A stretch of 64,000 nucleotides of DNA from SHLQ01 sp047638715 (GCA_047638715.1 JBLIMK010000005.1:1-64000), one strand, 5' to 3'. Shown: positions 53,684 to 62,898, numbered from the stretch's first letter. Program-made: numbers and translations. Notes: generated from the sequence alone by a model not told the origin.

Positions 53684-56380
53684 ATGAGCATGTTCAAAAG
53701 TATCCTCCGCAGCGGTGAGGGCAAGAAGATCCGCGCACTGGAGGCCATCGTTCCAGATATCAATGCTCTAGAGCCCGAGATGCAGAAGCTCTCCGACGCG
53801 GAGCTGCAGGCGAAAACCCCTGAGCTGCGTACGAAGATCGAGAACGGGGCGTCGCTCGATGACCTCTTGGTCGAGTCCTTCGCAGTTGTTCGAGAAGCAT
53901 CGATTCGCACCCTCGGCATGCGGCACTACGACGTGCAGCTCATGGGCGGCCTGGCCTTGCACCTCGGGTGGGTAGCCGAGATGCGAACCGGCGAGGGCAA
54001 GACCCTCGTCTCGACCTTGCCGGTCTACCTGAATGGTCTCGCCGGTAACGGCGTGCATCTCGTCACGGTCAACGACTATCTCGCGTCTCGTGACGCCGAG
54101 AACATGGGCCGCCTCCACAAATGGATGGGTCTGTCCGTCGGCCTCATCATTCCTGGCAACCGCGACTCAACTTTCAAACGCGAGCAGTACGCCTCCGACG
54201 TCACCTACGGCACCAACAACGAATTCGGATTCGATTACCTCCGCGACAACATGGCCATGACCTCGGCCGCGCGGGTGCAGCGAACTTACACGTATTGCAT
54301 CGTTGACGAGATCGACTCGATCCTCATCGATGAAGCTCGAACCCCGCTGATTATCAGTGGTCGCGTTGCCGATGCAGCGCAGATCTATTACAAGTTCGCG
54401 AGCATTGCCCGTTCGCTCCAGCGCGACGTCGACTACGACGTGGACGAAGAAAAGCGGGTCGTTGCGCCGACCGAAGCCGGCATCCACGCGGTCGAAGGCG
54501 CGCTCGGCATCGACAATCTCTACGATCCGGCGGCGGCGAACGCGAACCTTGTCCATCAAATGCTCGCCTCGCTGAAGGCGAAAGAGCTCTACAAGCGCGA
54601 CAAGGAGTACCTGGTCGATGGCGGCGAGGTCAAGATCGTCGATGAGTTCACCGGCCGTGTGCTCGAAGGTCGGCGCTGGTCGGACGGACTGCACCAGGCG
54701 GTCGAGGCCAAAGAGGGCGTGAAGATCAAGGAAGAGAACCAAACGCTCGCCACGATCACGCTGCAGAACTACTACCGCCAATACGACAAGCTCGCAGGCA
54801 TGACCGGAACAGCACAGACCGAAGCCGCAGAGCTCGCAGGCACCTATGGCCTACAGGTCGCACAGATTCCCACGAATGTTCCCGTGGTTCGCGACGACAA
54901 AGCCGACCTCATTTTCAAGACCGAGGAGGGCAAGTTCAACGCTGTTGCTGACGACCTCCAAGAGCGTTCCCGCACCGGCCAGCCGGTGCTGGTCGGCACC
55001 GTCTCGGTCGAAAAGTCTGAAAAGCTCAGCCGAATCCTCGATAAACGCGGGATCAAACACACCGTCCTGAACGCGAAGCAGCACACCCAGGAAGGCCATG
55101 TTGTTGCCCAGGCCGGCCGTCTACACGGCGTCACGGTCGCAACGAACATGGCGGGTCGAGGCGTCGACATCAAACTTGGCGGCGACCCAGAGGGTCTTGC
55201 CGAGCGAGACGTGCGCGGCGAACAGCTGGAACCGGGCACCGAAGACTACGACGCTCGTTACGAAGACCTTCTCGCCAAGTACACCTCGTCGTGTGGAGAA
55301 GAAGGTGACCGGGTGCGAGAGCTCGGTGGACTGTATGTGCTCGGCACCGAACGACATGAGAGCCGACGAATCGACAATCAGCTACGTGGCCGCTCCGGTC
55401 GACAGGGTGATCACGGTGAGAGCCGTTTCTATCTCTCGCTCGAAGACGATCTGATGCGGCTGTTCGCCACGGGTGCCATGAACTACGTCATGGATCGGGC
55501 CCTCCCCGACGACGTGCCGATCGAAGCAAAGATGGTCAGCAAAGCAATCGAACGGGCGCAGAACACCGTCGAGGCAAAGAACGCTGAAGTTCGCAAGAAT
55601 GTCCTCAAATACGACGAGGTCATGAACGAACAGCGCAAGGTCATCTATAGCCGGCGTCGCGATATTCTCGAAGGCGAAGACCTCCGCGACGAGACCGTCG
55701 AAGCGATTTCCAAGGTCGTCGACACGCTGATCGAAACGCACGCGTCCCGTGAACATCCTGAAGAGTGGGATGTCGACACGCTCGATTCAGAGGTGCAGGG
55801 GTATTGGCCGACAGAACTCGACGCCGATGCCTTCGCCGAGGAACCCTCGTCGGCAGCGTTGTACGAGACACTCGCCGCCAACGCGATTGAACGCTACGAA
55901 GAGCGTGAAGAGACCGTTGGTCCTGACACGATGCGCCAGGTCGAACGTCAGATCATGCTCCGACTGATCGATCAGCGGTGGCGAGATCATCTCTACGAAA
56001 TGGACTACCTCCGCGAAGGTATCCATCTCCGTGCGATGGGGCAGAAGGATCCCGCTACCGAGTGGCAGCGCGAAGGCTTCGAGATGTTCGGTCAAATGAT
56101 CGAAGCCATCGACTCGGAGTATGTGCGCTACATCATGCACGTCGAGGTGAAGTCGGACGAGCCAGCGCCAGCGGTCGCAGCACCCATTGTTGAGGCCGAG
56201 GCAACCAAGGCGCCAGCCGACGGATCGAAACGCACCGACGCGCCGAGCCCTATGACCTCCGACAAGGTGGAAAAAGTGGCACCAACGCCGAAGCTGAACA
56301 CCGAATTTGAAAACGTAGGCCGCAACGCTCCGTGCCCGTGTGGAAGCGGTAGTAAGTTCAAGCACTGTCACGGGCGCTGA
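53684..56380 (+). CDS. secA: Preprotein translocase ATPase SecA
   Basis: An 898-residue motor that pushes unfolded preproteins through SecYEG. It begins MSMFKSILRSGEGKKIRALE. NBD1 has MRTGEGKTLVSTLP (Walker A) and DEIDSILIDEARTPLI; the preprotein cross-linking domain and NBD2 follow, with GVTVATNMAGRGVDIKLGG and LRGRSGRQGDHGESRFYLS. After a variable Ala/Pro-rich linker the C-terminus has the zinc-binding CPCGSGSKFKHCHG, which contacts SecB or ribosomes. prfB starts ten bases later, the common secA-prfB-ftsEX order. Confidence 0.97.
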   Translation: MSMFKSILRSGEGKKIRALEAIVPDINALEPEMQKLSDAELQAKTPELRTKIENGASLDDLLVESFAVVREASIRTLGMRHYDVQLMGGLALHLGWVAEMRTGEGKTLVSTLPVYLNGLAGNGVHLVTVNDYLASRDAENMGRLHKWMGLSVGLIIPGNRDSTFKREQYASDVTYGTNNEFGFDYLRDNMAMTSAARVQRTYTYCIVDEIDSILIDEARTPLIISGRVADAAQIYYKFASIARSLQRDVDYDVDEEKRVVAPTEAGIHAVEGALGIDNLYDPAAANANLVHQMLASLKAKELYKRDKEYLVDGGEVKIVDEFTGRVLEGRRWSDGLHQAVEAKEGVKIKEENQTLATITLQNYYRQYDKLAGMTGTAQTEAAELAGTYGLQVAQIPTNVPVVRDDKADLIFKTEEGKFNAVADDLQERSRTGQPVLVGTVSVEKSEKLSRILDKRGIKHTVLNAKQHTQEGHVVAQAGRLHGVTVATNMAGRGVDIKLGGDPEGLAERDVRGEQLEPGTEDYDARYEDLLAKYTSSCGEEGDRVRELGGLYVLGTERHESRRIDNQLRGRSGRQGDHGESRFYLSLEDDLMRLFATGAMNYVMDRALPDDVPIEAKMVSKAIERAQNTVEAKNAEVRKNVLKYDEVMNEQRKVIYSRRRDILEGEDLRDETVEAISKVVDTLIETHASREHPEEWDVDTLDSEVQGYWPTELDADAFAEEPSSAALYETLAANAIERYEEREETVGPDTMRQVERQIMLRLIDQRWRDHLYEMDYLREGIHLRAMGQKDPATEWQREGFEMFGQMIEAIDSEYVRYIMHVEVKSDEPAPAVAAPIVEAEATKAPADGSKRTDAPSPMTSDKVEKVAPTPKLNTEFENVGRNAPCPCGSGSKFKHCHGR

Positions 56381-56389
56381 ATCGAAACT

Positions 56390-57505
56390 ATGCAGGACTT
56401 CTCCGACACTTTTACCGCGCTCCGAAAGCGCCTTGACGAAGCTGCCGGCTATTTGCGGATCAGCGACCAGCGCTCACGGCTGCCCCAGCTCGAGGCCGAA
56501 ATGTCGCGTCCCGACCTCTGGGACGATGCCAACAAAGCTCGCAACGTCCAGACCGAACTCTCGTCGGTCAATGACGACATCAGCCTCTTCGACGGCCTCC
56601 ACGTCAGTTTGGAAGACGCCGAGACACTCGCCGAGATGGCCCGAGAGGAAGGCGACGAGTCGTTGATCTCCGAGATTAACGAGACCGTCGGGTCCATGAC
56701 CAAAAAGCTCGATGATCTCGAGCTGCGGGCCCTCTTCACCGGCGAATTCGATGAGCGCGACGCGGTGTGTCAGATCAAGAGTGGCGAGGGCGGCACGGAT
56801 GCTCAGGACTGGGCCGAAATGCTGCTTCGCATGTACCAGCGCTGGGCCGACGGTCGGGGTTTCGAATACGAGCTTCTTTACGCATCCGATGGCACCGAGG
56901 CCGGAATTTCTTCTGCGGAATTCATGATCAAAGGCCGACATGCGTACGGGCTTTTGCAAGGCGAGCATGGCGTGCACCGCCTCGTTCGGATCTCGCCGTT
57001 CAACAACGAGGGCAAGCGGCAAACGGCTTTCTCGGCCATGCAGGTCACACCGTTCTTCGAAGCGATGGCGAACGAGATCGATATCGATGAGAAAGAACTT
57101 CGGATCGACACGTTCCGGTCATCGGGTGCAGGAGGCCAGCACGTCAACGTGACCGACTCTGCGGTCCGCATCACGCACCTTCCGACCGGCGTAGTCACGA
57201 GCTGTCAGAACGAGCGCAGTCAGCACCAGAACAAAGACAAGGCCATGCAGATGTTGGCGGCCAAACTGCTCGAGCTCGAGCGGCGCAAGCGCGACGCCGA
57301 GATCGCAGCCATCAGCGGCGAGAACAGCAACGTTGGCTTCGGTTCCCAGATTCGCTCCTATGTGCTGCAGCCATATCAGATGGTGAAGGACCTCCGTACC
57401 GAGCACGAGACGGGTAATATCGATTCGGTCTTGGGCGGCAACCTCGACCCCTTCATGGAGTCCTACTTGCGCTGGAACCGCGCCGAAGGTGACGCCAACT
57501 CATGA
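56390..57505 (+). CDS. prfB: Peptide chain release factor 2
   Basis: A 371-residue release factor that ends translation at UGA and UAA. The whole protein is in a single frame, so the programmed +1 frameshift known from many other bacteria is absent, as usual in Actinomycetota. The stop-codon recognition tripeptide lies in RISPFNNEGKRQTAF, and the hydrolysis motif GGQ in SSGAGGQHVNVTDSAVR. It overlaps ftsE by four bases (ATGA). Confidence 0.96.
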   Translation: MQDFSDTFTALRKRLDEAAGYLRISDQRSRLPQLEAEMSRPDLWDDANKARNVQTELSSVNDDISLFDGLHVSLEDAETLAEMAREEGDESLISEINETVGSMTKKLDDLELRALFTGEFDERDAVCQIKSGEGGTDAQDWAEMLLRMYQRWADGRGFEYELLYASDGTEAGISSAEFMIKGRHAYGLLQGEHGVHRLVRISPFNNEGKRQTAFSAMQVTPFFEAMANEIDIDEKELRIDTFRSSGAGGQHVNVTDSAVRITHLPTGVVTSCQNERSQHQNKDKAMQMLAAKLLELERRKRDAEIAAISGENSNVGFGSQIRSYVLQPYQMVKDLRTEHETGNIDSVLGGNLDPFMESYLRWNRAEGDANS

Positions 57506-58179
57506 TCAGACTCGAGAACGTTTCGAAGGAATACAGCGCAAACTCGCCGGCGCTCATCGACGCGACCGCCGAGATCGATAAAGGCGAATTCGTCTTTCTC
57601 GTCGGTGCATCGGGCTCTGGAAAGTCGACTTTCATCCGGCTATTGAATCGGGAGGAGAAGCCAACAACGGGCAAGGTCTACGTCGCAGGCAAAGACATCG
57701 TCGGGCTCTCGAGCTGGAAAGTGCCCTTTCTCCGCCGCAATATCGGCTGCATCTTCCAAGACTTTCGCCTGCTGCCGAAACGAACCGTCGCTGAGAACGT
57801 GGCGTTCGCCCTCGAGGTCATTGGCCGTCCCAGGCATGTGATCGACCAGCAGGTTCCGGCGATTCTCGATCTGGTCGGGCTTTCCGACAAGTCTCATCGC
57901 CTGCCAGACGAGTTATCCGGCGGCGAGCAGCAGCGAGTGTCGATCGCCAGAGCCTTTGTCAACCGTCCACTCATTCTCCTCGCTGACGAGCCCACTGGAA
58001 ACCTCGATCCCGACACCGCGGTCGGCATCATGCGCCTTCTCGATCGCATCAACCGCACCGGCACGACCGTCGTGATGGCCACACACGATCGAGGGATTGT
58101 CGACACGATGCGTCGCCGCGTCATCGAGCTCAGTGACGGCAGAATCATCCGAGATCAATCTGGGGGCCAGTACCGGTGA
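57502..58179 (+). CDS. ftsE: Cell division ATP-binding protein FtsE
   Basis: A 225-residue ABC ATPase that works with FtsX to activate peptidoglycan hydrolases at the septum. Walker A is GASGSGKST (residues 34-42), the Q-loop lies in GCIFQDFRLLPKRTV, the signature is LSGGEQQRVSIARA, and Walker B is LLADEPTGNLDPDT. Its end overlaps the GTG start of ftsX by four bases, which suits equal production of both partners. Confidence 0.96.
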   Translation: MIRLENVSKEYSANSPALIDATAEIDKGEFVFLVGASGSGKSTFIRLLNREEKPTTGKVYVAGKDIVGLSSWKVPFLRRNIGCIFQDFRLLPKRTVAENVAFALEVIGRPRHVIDQQVPAILDLVGLSDKSHRLPDELSGGEQQRVSIARAFVNRPLILLADEPTGNLDPDTAVGIMRLLDRINRTGTTVVMATHDRGIVDTMRRRVIELSDGRIIRDQSGGQYR

Positions 58180-59078
58180 TCGGAAAGATCCGTTTCCTGC
58201 TGGCCGAGACCGGCCAGAACATTTGGCGCAACATCGCGCTGACCCTCGCGTCGATCCTGGTCGCAGCGGTCTCGTTGACGTTGTTTGGTGTGTCCCAACT
58301 CGTGGCCCGCGGCGTCGACAATGCAACCCAACGATGGGAGGGCGGCATCGAGTTCGTCGTCTTCATGAAGGCCGACGCCGAGCCGAGCCAACTCGATGCA
58401 ATCGAAGTGCTCCTCAACGACAGCCAAGGTCAAGTAATCGACGAGTGGAGTTTTGTTTCGAAGGAGGAAACCTACAAAGAGTTCGTCGAATTCTTTGCCG
58501 GCGACACGCAGCTCCTCGAGACGATCTCCGTCGAGACGATGCCACCGAGCTACAGAATCCGACCAACGGATGTAAATGCCGGGGCGGTCGCTGCGCTGGG
58601 GTCAACGTTCGAGGCCAAACCCGGGGTGAGGACTGTTGTTTTCGCGACCGAGGTCATTCAAGAGATTCAGAACAATGCCGAGAAGATCAGTCGGATCATG
58701 TTCGGCACGGGCGTGCTACTGCTCGTCGCGTCCTCGATCGTCATTTTGACCACCTTGAGTATCGCGATCTCGTCTCGACGGAACGAGATCGAGATCATGA
58801 AGCTCGTGGGTGCATCGAATTGGTTCATTCGTATTCCGTTCATGATCGAGGGAATGGTGCAGGGCATCGTTGGCGCGCTTCTCGCCTTGCCGTTGTTGGC
58901 ATTCGCCCGAACGTACGTCATCGAGGATTTCTCAGAATCGGACAGTCTCCGACTGCTCGAAGGGTTTCGGGTCACGGACGCCGAATTCTTGTTCATCTCG
59001 CTGTCGGCCATCGCGATCGGCACAGCTGTCGCCACGATCGGCAGCGTCATGGCTGTGAGTCGTTATCTGAACGTGTAA
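58176..59078 (+). CDS. ftsX: Cell division membrane protein FtsX
   Basis: A 300-residue permease-like protein with a GTG start. Four membrane helices: about 20-44, then after a large extracellular domain (about 50-165) three more near 175-195, 220-242 and 270-292. The external loop should bind a hydrolase partner. RRNEIEIMKLVGASNWFIRIPF is the typical FtsX cytoplasmic loop. In many Actinomycetota smpB follows; here mscR follows instead. Confidence 0.94.
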   Translation: MIGKIRFLLAETGQNIWRNIALTLASILVAAVSLTLFGVSQLVARGVDNATQRWEGGIEFVVFMKADAEPSQLDAIEVLLNDSQGQVIDEWSFVSKEETYKEFVEFFAGDTQLLETISVETMPPSYRIRPTDVNAGAVAALGSTFEAKPGVRTVVFATEVIQEIQNNAEKISRIMFGTGVLLLVASSIVILTTLSIAISSRRNEIEIMKLVGASNWFIRIPFMIEGMVQGIVGALLALPLLAFARTYVIEDFSESDSLRLLEGFRVTDAEFLFISLSAIAIGTAVATIGSVMAVSRYLNV

Positions 59079-59138
59079 CAAAACAGGTGCACTGCCGTGG
59101 CTAAGATGCGGGGCCGCTCACGACACCTAGGGGGACCC

Positions 59139-60221
59139 ATGGGGCAGAAGGTACAAGCAGTAATCGCGCGGTCGAAAGGTGCGCCCGTTGAGCTCGTCGA
59201 GATAGACGTGCCCGATCCTGGACCAGGCGAAGCGCTCATCGACATCAAAGCGTGCGGTGTGTGCCACACCGATCTTCACTATCGCGAAGGCGCGATCAAC
59301 GACGAGTTCCCCTTCCTGCTCGGCCACGAGGCCTCCGGAATCGTCGAGGCGATCGGCGAAGGGGTCACCGACATTGCCGTTGGCGATTTCGTCATCCTCA
59401 ACTGGCGTGCGGTCTGTGGCGAATGCCGGTCGTGCAAACGAGGCAACCCACAGATCTGTTTCAACACCCACAACGCAACCCAAAAGATGACGCTCGACGG
59501 CGTCGAGCTCTCGCCAGCGCTCGGCATTGGTGCCTTTGCTGACAAGACGCTCGTGCACGCTGGTCAGGCAACCAAGGTCGACCCGACGGTGAAACCAGAG
59601 GTTGCCGGTCTCATTGGTTGTGGCGTTATGGCCGGACTCGGCGCAGCGCTCAATACCGGCAACGTGACGCGCGGCGACTCCGTTGCGGTCTTTGGTTGCG
59701 GCGGGGTGGGCGATGCGGCCATCGAAGGTGCCCGTATCGCAGGCGCCAGCACGATCATTGCTGTCGATGTCGACGATAGAAAGCTCGAGTGGGCCAAGGA
59801 CTTTGGCGCGACTCACACGATCAACTCCTCGAATACAGACCCAGTGGAGGCCATCCGTGCCCTCACCGACGGCAATGGCGTCGACGTCGCGATCGACGCG
59901 GTTGGGCTTCCGATCACGTACGAGCAGGCGTTCTACTCCCGTGACCTCGCCGGAACCGTGGTCCTCGTCGGTGTGCCAAACCCCGAGTCGAAGATCGAAC
60001 TGCCGCTGATCGACGTCTTTGGACGCGGCGGTTCGCTCAAGTCGTCCTGGTACGGAGACTGCCTTCCCAGCCGAGATTTCCCCATGCTGATCGACCTCTA
60101 CAAACAAGGCCGGCTCAACCTCGACGGGTTCGTCTCTGAGACGATCGGTATCGAGGGTGTCGAGGAGGCCTTCGACAAGATGGAGCGCGGAGAAGTTCTG
60201 CGGTCGGTGGTGGTTCTGTGA
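59139..60221 (+). CDS. mscR: S-(hydroxymethyl)mycothiol dehydrogenase
   Basis: A 360-residue zinc alcohol dehydrogenase that oxidises the formaldehyde-mycothiol adduct and may also reduce S-nitrosomycothiol. The ATG at 59139 gives MGQKVQAVIARSKGAPVELV, the usual N-terminus; AGGGGGA lies just before it. Catalytic zinc ligands are C42 and H63 (GHE), structural ones C93, C96, C99 and C107, and the NAD loop is VFGCGGVGDAAI. It overlaps the following MBL-fold gene by GTGA; that pair is also known in mycobacteria (Rv2259-Rv2260), which supports the mycothiol assignment. Confidence 0.9.
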   Translation: MGQKVQAVIARSKGAPVELVEIDVPDPGPGEALIDIKACGVCHTDLHYREGAINDEFPFLLGHEASGIVEAIGEGVTDIAVGDFVILNWRAVCGECRSCKRGNPQICFNTHNATQKMTLDGVELSPALGIGAFADKTLVHAGQATKVDPTVKPEVAGLIGCGVMAGLGAALNTGNVTRGDSVAVFGCGGVGDAAIEGARIAGASTIIAVDVDDRKLEWAKDFGATHTINSSNTDPVEAIRALTDGNGVDVAIDAVGLPITYEQAFYSRDLAGTVVLVGVPNPESKIELPLIDVFGRGGSLKSSWYGDCLPSRDFPMLIDLYKQGRLNLDGFVSETIGIEGVEEAFDKMERGEVLRSVVVL

Positions 60222-60829
60222 CGCTGCGTATCGACCATGTCGTGACCAGCGGTATCTTTTCGCTCGATGGCGAAGACTTCGAGGTTGACAACAACATCTG
60301 GCTCCTCGGCGACGACCGTGAAGTTGTTGTCTTCGACGCCGCGCATGATCATCGACCGATCCTCGAGGGGATCGGTGGTCGCAAGGTCAAAGCGGTTATC
60401 TGCACGCACGGCCACAACGACCACATCAACGCTGCCGTCGAGCTCGCGAGCGAGACGAATGCGCCGATCTGGCTCCACCCCGATGACGCGATGTTGTGGG
60501 ATGTTGTCCATCCCGATCGTCGAGTCGATGCGCCGCTCGATGATGGCCAGAAGATCACCGTCGCGGGATCTGAGTTCAGCGTTTTGCACACCCCGGGGCA
60601 TTCCCCCGGCGGGTGTTGTTTCCATGTGCCTGACCTTCGAACGGTCTTTAGCGGTGACACGTTATTCAACGGTGGTCCCGGAGCTACGGGAAGGTCATTC
60701 AGCAGTCTCGATCTTCTCGTCGACTCGATCACTGCCAAGCTGTTGCCGCTCGATGACGCAACAGTGGTGCACACGGGTCACGGCGACAGCACGACGATCG
60801 GCGCGGAGCGGCCGGGAATAGCTGGCTGA
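60218..60829 (+). CDS. MBL-fold metallo-hydrolase, MscR partner
   Basis: A 203-residue metallo-beta-lactamase-fold protein with a GTG start. The metal motif is THGHNDHI (H64, H66, D68, H69), followed by LHTPGHSPGGCCF (H) and VFSGDTLF (D), then a C-terminal HTGHGD histidine. Mycobacterial counterparts sit beside mscR and are thought to hydrolyse the S-formylmycothiol it produces. The four-base overlap makes the same role likely here. No signal peptide. Confidence 0.88.
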   Translation: MTLRIDHVVTSGIFSLDGEDFEVDNNIWLLGDDREVVVFDAAHDHRPILEGIGGRKVKAVICTHGHNDHINAAVELASETNAPIWLHPDDAMLWDVVHPDRRVDAPLDDGQKITVAGSEFSVLHTPGHSPGGCCFHVPDLRTVFSGDTLFNGGPGATGRSFSSLDLLVDSITAKLLPLDDATVVHTGHGDSTTIGAERPGIAG

Positions 60830-60872
60830 TTTCTAATTAGTACTAAAATATGCATCCGTGCAGTCTCTCCTC

Positions 60873-60910
60873 TTCGTAGGACTTTCAACCACCTACGAAT
60901 TGGACTTTCA
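60873..60910 (+). promoter_or_regulatory. Inverted and direct repeats in the leader of the DUF4397-sortase locus
   Basis: TTCGTAGG (60873-60880) and CCTACGAA (60892-60899) form a perfect eight-base inverted repeat with an 11-base spacer. GGACTTTCA occurs twice, at 60879-60887 and 60902-60910, with a period of 23 bases; the second copy ends three bases before the DUF4397 start. An AT-rich stretch (60831-60851) lies upstream and may hold the promoter. No ordinary ribosome binding site is visible. Confidence 0.5.
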
Positions 60911-60913
60911 TCA

Positions 60914-61711
60914 ATGAAGAAGCAACTACTTATCCTCATCGCCGTTCTTGCAGCGGTGATGCTGCCGATGTCGGCCGCCGGCGCACAGGACGAGGTTCGT
61001 GTACACCTCATCCACGGCATCCCCGACACCGATGTTGATGTCGCGGCTGGCGGCGCCGTCGTGATCCCGGGATTTAGCTACGGCGACACCCAAGACCTGT
61101 CCGGCTTTGCTGGACAGACCCTCGAAAGCCTCCAGGTGCTTCTCGCCGGCACTGATACGGTCGCCATCGACGTTGGTGACTTCGATGTTCCAGCGTCGGG
61201 GAACTTCACCGCCATTGCACATCTTGATACAGCTGGAACACCAACGCTCAGCGTCTTCGAGAACGATACATCGACCATCGAAGCTGGCAATGGACGCCTC
61301 GTTGTGCGCCACGCCGCTGCGGCTCCGAACGTCGACATCCTTGCAAATGGAAGTGCTGCATTCAGCGATGTACCCAACGGTGCAGAGGGTTCGCTCGACC
61401 TTGCCACGGGCACGATTTCGGCCGAGGTAGTGCCTACCGGAGAGACCGGGCCTGTCGTCATCGGCCCAGCCGACCTTCCAATCGCTGAGGGAACGTCACT
61501 GATCGTCTACGCGGTCGGTTCGCTCGACGGCGAAAGCCTCGGTGTCCTCACGGAGACGATTACCGGTCTCGGCGCCGTCCCTAACGTGGTGAATACCGGC
61601 AATAGCCCGATCGGCTCAGGCTCGTTCCCAACTTCGGCCGTCACTGTTGCGGCGGTCATGGGCTTCATCGTTCTCGCTGGTGCCCGTCGCCAGCTCGCAG
61701 CGAAGATCTGA
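60914..61711 (+). CDS. DUF4397 domain exported protein with C-terminal anchor
   Basis: A 265-residue protein. A Sec signal (MKKQLLILIAVLAAVMLPMS, cleavage near AGA-QDE at about 24) is followed by a DUF4397 domain (VRVHLIHGIPDTDVDVAAGG, about 29-120) and a second similar unit starting VVRHAAAAPNVDILANG. The C-terminus has VVNTGNSP, then a membrane helix (about 240-257) and ARRQ, the outline of a sortase sorting signal although the motif is not a perfect LPxTG. The next gene encodes a sortase, so covalent wall anchoring is possible. Confidence 0.85.
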   Translation: MKKQLLILIAVLAAVMLPMSAAGAQDEVRVHLIHGIPDTDVDVAAGGAVVIPGFSYGDTQDLSGFAGQTLESLQVLLAGTDTVAIDVGDFDVPASGNFTAIAHLDTAGTPTLSVFENDTSTIEAGNGRLVVRHAAAAPNVDILANGSAAFSDVPNGAEGSLDLATGTISAEVVPTGETGPVVIGPADLPIAEGTSLIVYAVGSLDGESLGVLTETITGLGAVPNVVNTGNSPIGSGSFPTSAVTVAAVMGFIVLAGARRQLAAKI

Positions 61712-61721
61712 CCGGTTCACA

Positions 61722-62444
61722 ATGACCCTTACGAGCCGCGCGTTGCGCGCCTCGTTGCTCGCTATTGGGTTGGTCGTCACAGCATGTGGCGCCCGACTCG
61801 ATGCGGGTGTCGAGCCTGCAGCAGCGAATCTCCCCCAAGCTGCAGCAGGCTCGGTTCCCGAATTGGTGATTACCACTGACACATCCGACGACCGGACAGG
61901 GACGATCGCGACGCAACGTCTGTCGCCCCTCGCTGCGCAGGTCGTTCCGCTGCCAAGTGCCTTCCCTGAGAGAGTGTTGTCAGGCTTGGGCGATCCGGTC
62001 GGCGTGCCGCCCAAGAGCATCTCGCTCCAAGGACTAGGCATTGCAGGTGCACGGATCGTTCCGGTCGGTCTAGAAGCGAACGGAGAGCTCGAGGTCCCAG
62101 GCGCCGATGAAGTTGGTTGGTATCGGTTTGGAGTCGGTGTCGACGGTGGCAGCGGCTCGACCGTCCTCGCCGCTCACATTGCCTACAACGGACGAGATGG
62201 CGTCTTTCGCGATCTGGCTGATGCAACTGTCGGGCAACAAATAGTGATCGCCCGGGCAGGAACCGATGTCGTCTACGAGATAAGTGCGATCGACCAATAC
62301 GACAAGTTCGAGCTCCCGATCAATGACTTGTTCGCCGAGGATGGTGAAGAGCGGTTGATCCTCATTACGTGCGGAGGCTCCTTCAACCCAGGTCTGCGTA
62401 GCTACGACGACAATGTCGTCGTAGTGGCCACACCCCTGGCCTGA
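61722..62444 (+). CDS. Lipoprotein sortase, class E/F-like
   Basis: A 240-residue sortase. The ATG at 61722 gives a short basic N-terminus and a lipobox ending in C22 (LVVTAC), so the enzyme is probably lipid-anchored rather than held by a classic helix. The sortase barrel occupies about 95-240, with catalytic H152 in VLAAHIAYNGR, C217 in LILITCGGSF and R226 in NPGLRSYDDN. It should join sorting-signal proteins to the cell wall. Neighbouring candidates are the DUF4397 protein upstream and the LALTG protein downstream. Confidence 0.87.
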   Translation: MTLTSRALRASLLAIGLVVTACGARLDAGVEPAAANLPQAAAGSVPELVITTDTSDDRTGTIATQRLSPLAAQVVPLPSAFPERVLSGLGDPVGVPPKSISLQGLGIAGARIVPVGLEANGELEVPGADEVGWYRFGVGVDGGSGSTVLAAHIAYNGRDGVFRDLADATVGQQIVIARAGTDVVYEISAIDQYDKFELPINDLFAEDGEERLILITCGGSFNPGLRSYDDNVVVVATPLA

Positions 62445-62506
62445 TACAGATCCTCAGATCCCTGAGCGTTGGACCGATTGGAAGGCTCCCATTCGAGGGG
62501 ATTGTC

Positions 62507-62893
62507 ATGTACACCGACAAGCGCGGACCGGTTCACTTCGGCTTATTCTCGCGCCTTGTCGTGGCGGCACTCTTCGCTATCGTGATCGTGTAGAGCGGCT
62601 CTATCGGTGCCACTGCCGCACAAAATAATGGTTGCGTCGGCGGCCTGTTCGATGGTACGACTGCACTCGATAGCGACGGCGACGGTCATACCGATGCTGC
62701 CGAAGTCGCTGCGGGCAGCGATCCCTGCCACTCTTCTTCGATGATTTCAACCGGCGCGACTGTCACGTTTCCGCCCGCTCCAGCCTTGGCGTTGACGGGT
62801 CCGGGCACCGCTGTTGTTGCTGCGCTCGTCGGCTTTATGACGCTCTTCCTCGGCGCCGCGACCTTGGCGATTGGTCGTCGCGTCGAGACGTGA
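62507..62893 (+). pseudogene. Putative sortase substrate (LALTG signal) with in-frame amber codon
   Basis: A 128-codon frame opens at ATG 62507 after a GAGGGG site. It encodes a basic N-terminus and a hydrophobic signal (LVVAALFAIVIV), is broken by TAG at codon 29 (62591-62593), and continues without further stops: SIGATAAQNNGCVGG (plausible cleavage after AAA/TAA), DSDGDGHTDAAEVAAGSDPC, a thrombospondin-3/EF-hand-like calcium loop flanked by two cysteines, then LALTGPG, a membrane helix and GRRVET. That ending is a textbook wall-sorting signal. Converges on the HNH gene with five bases between stops. Confidence 0.75.
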
Positions 62894-62898
62894 GCGGC

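Noticed and set aside
56390..56480. Programmed frameshift in prfB
   Set aside because: The gene is in one frame from start to stop with no internal UGA near codon 25.
52939..62593. Stop-codon reassignment to explain the two interrupted genes
   Set aside because: One is TAA and the other TAG, and both codons end many intact genes here, so reassignment does not fit.
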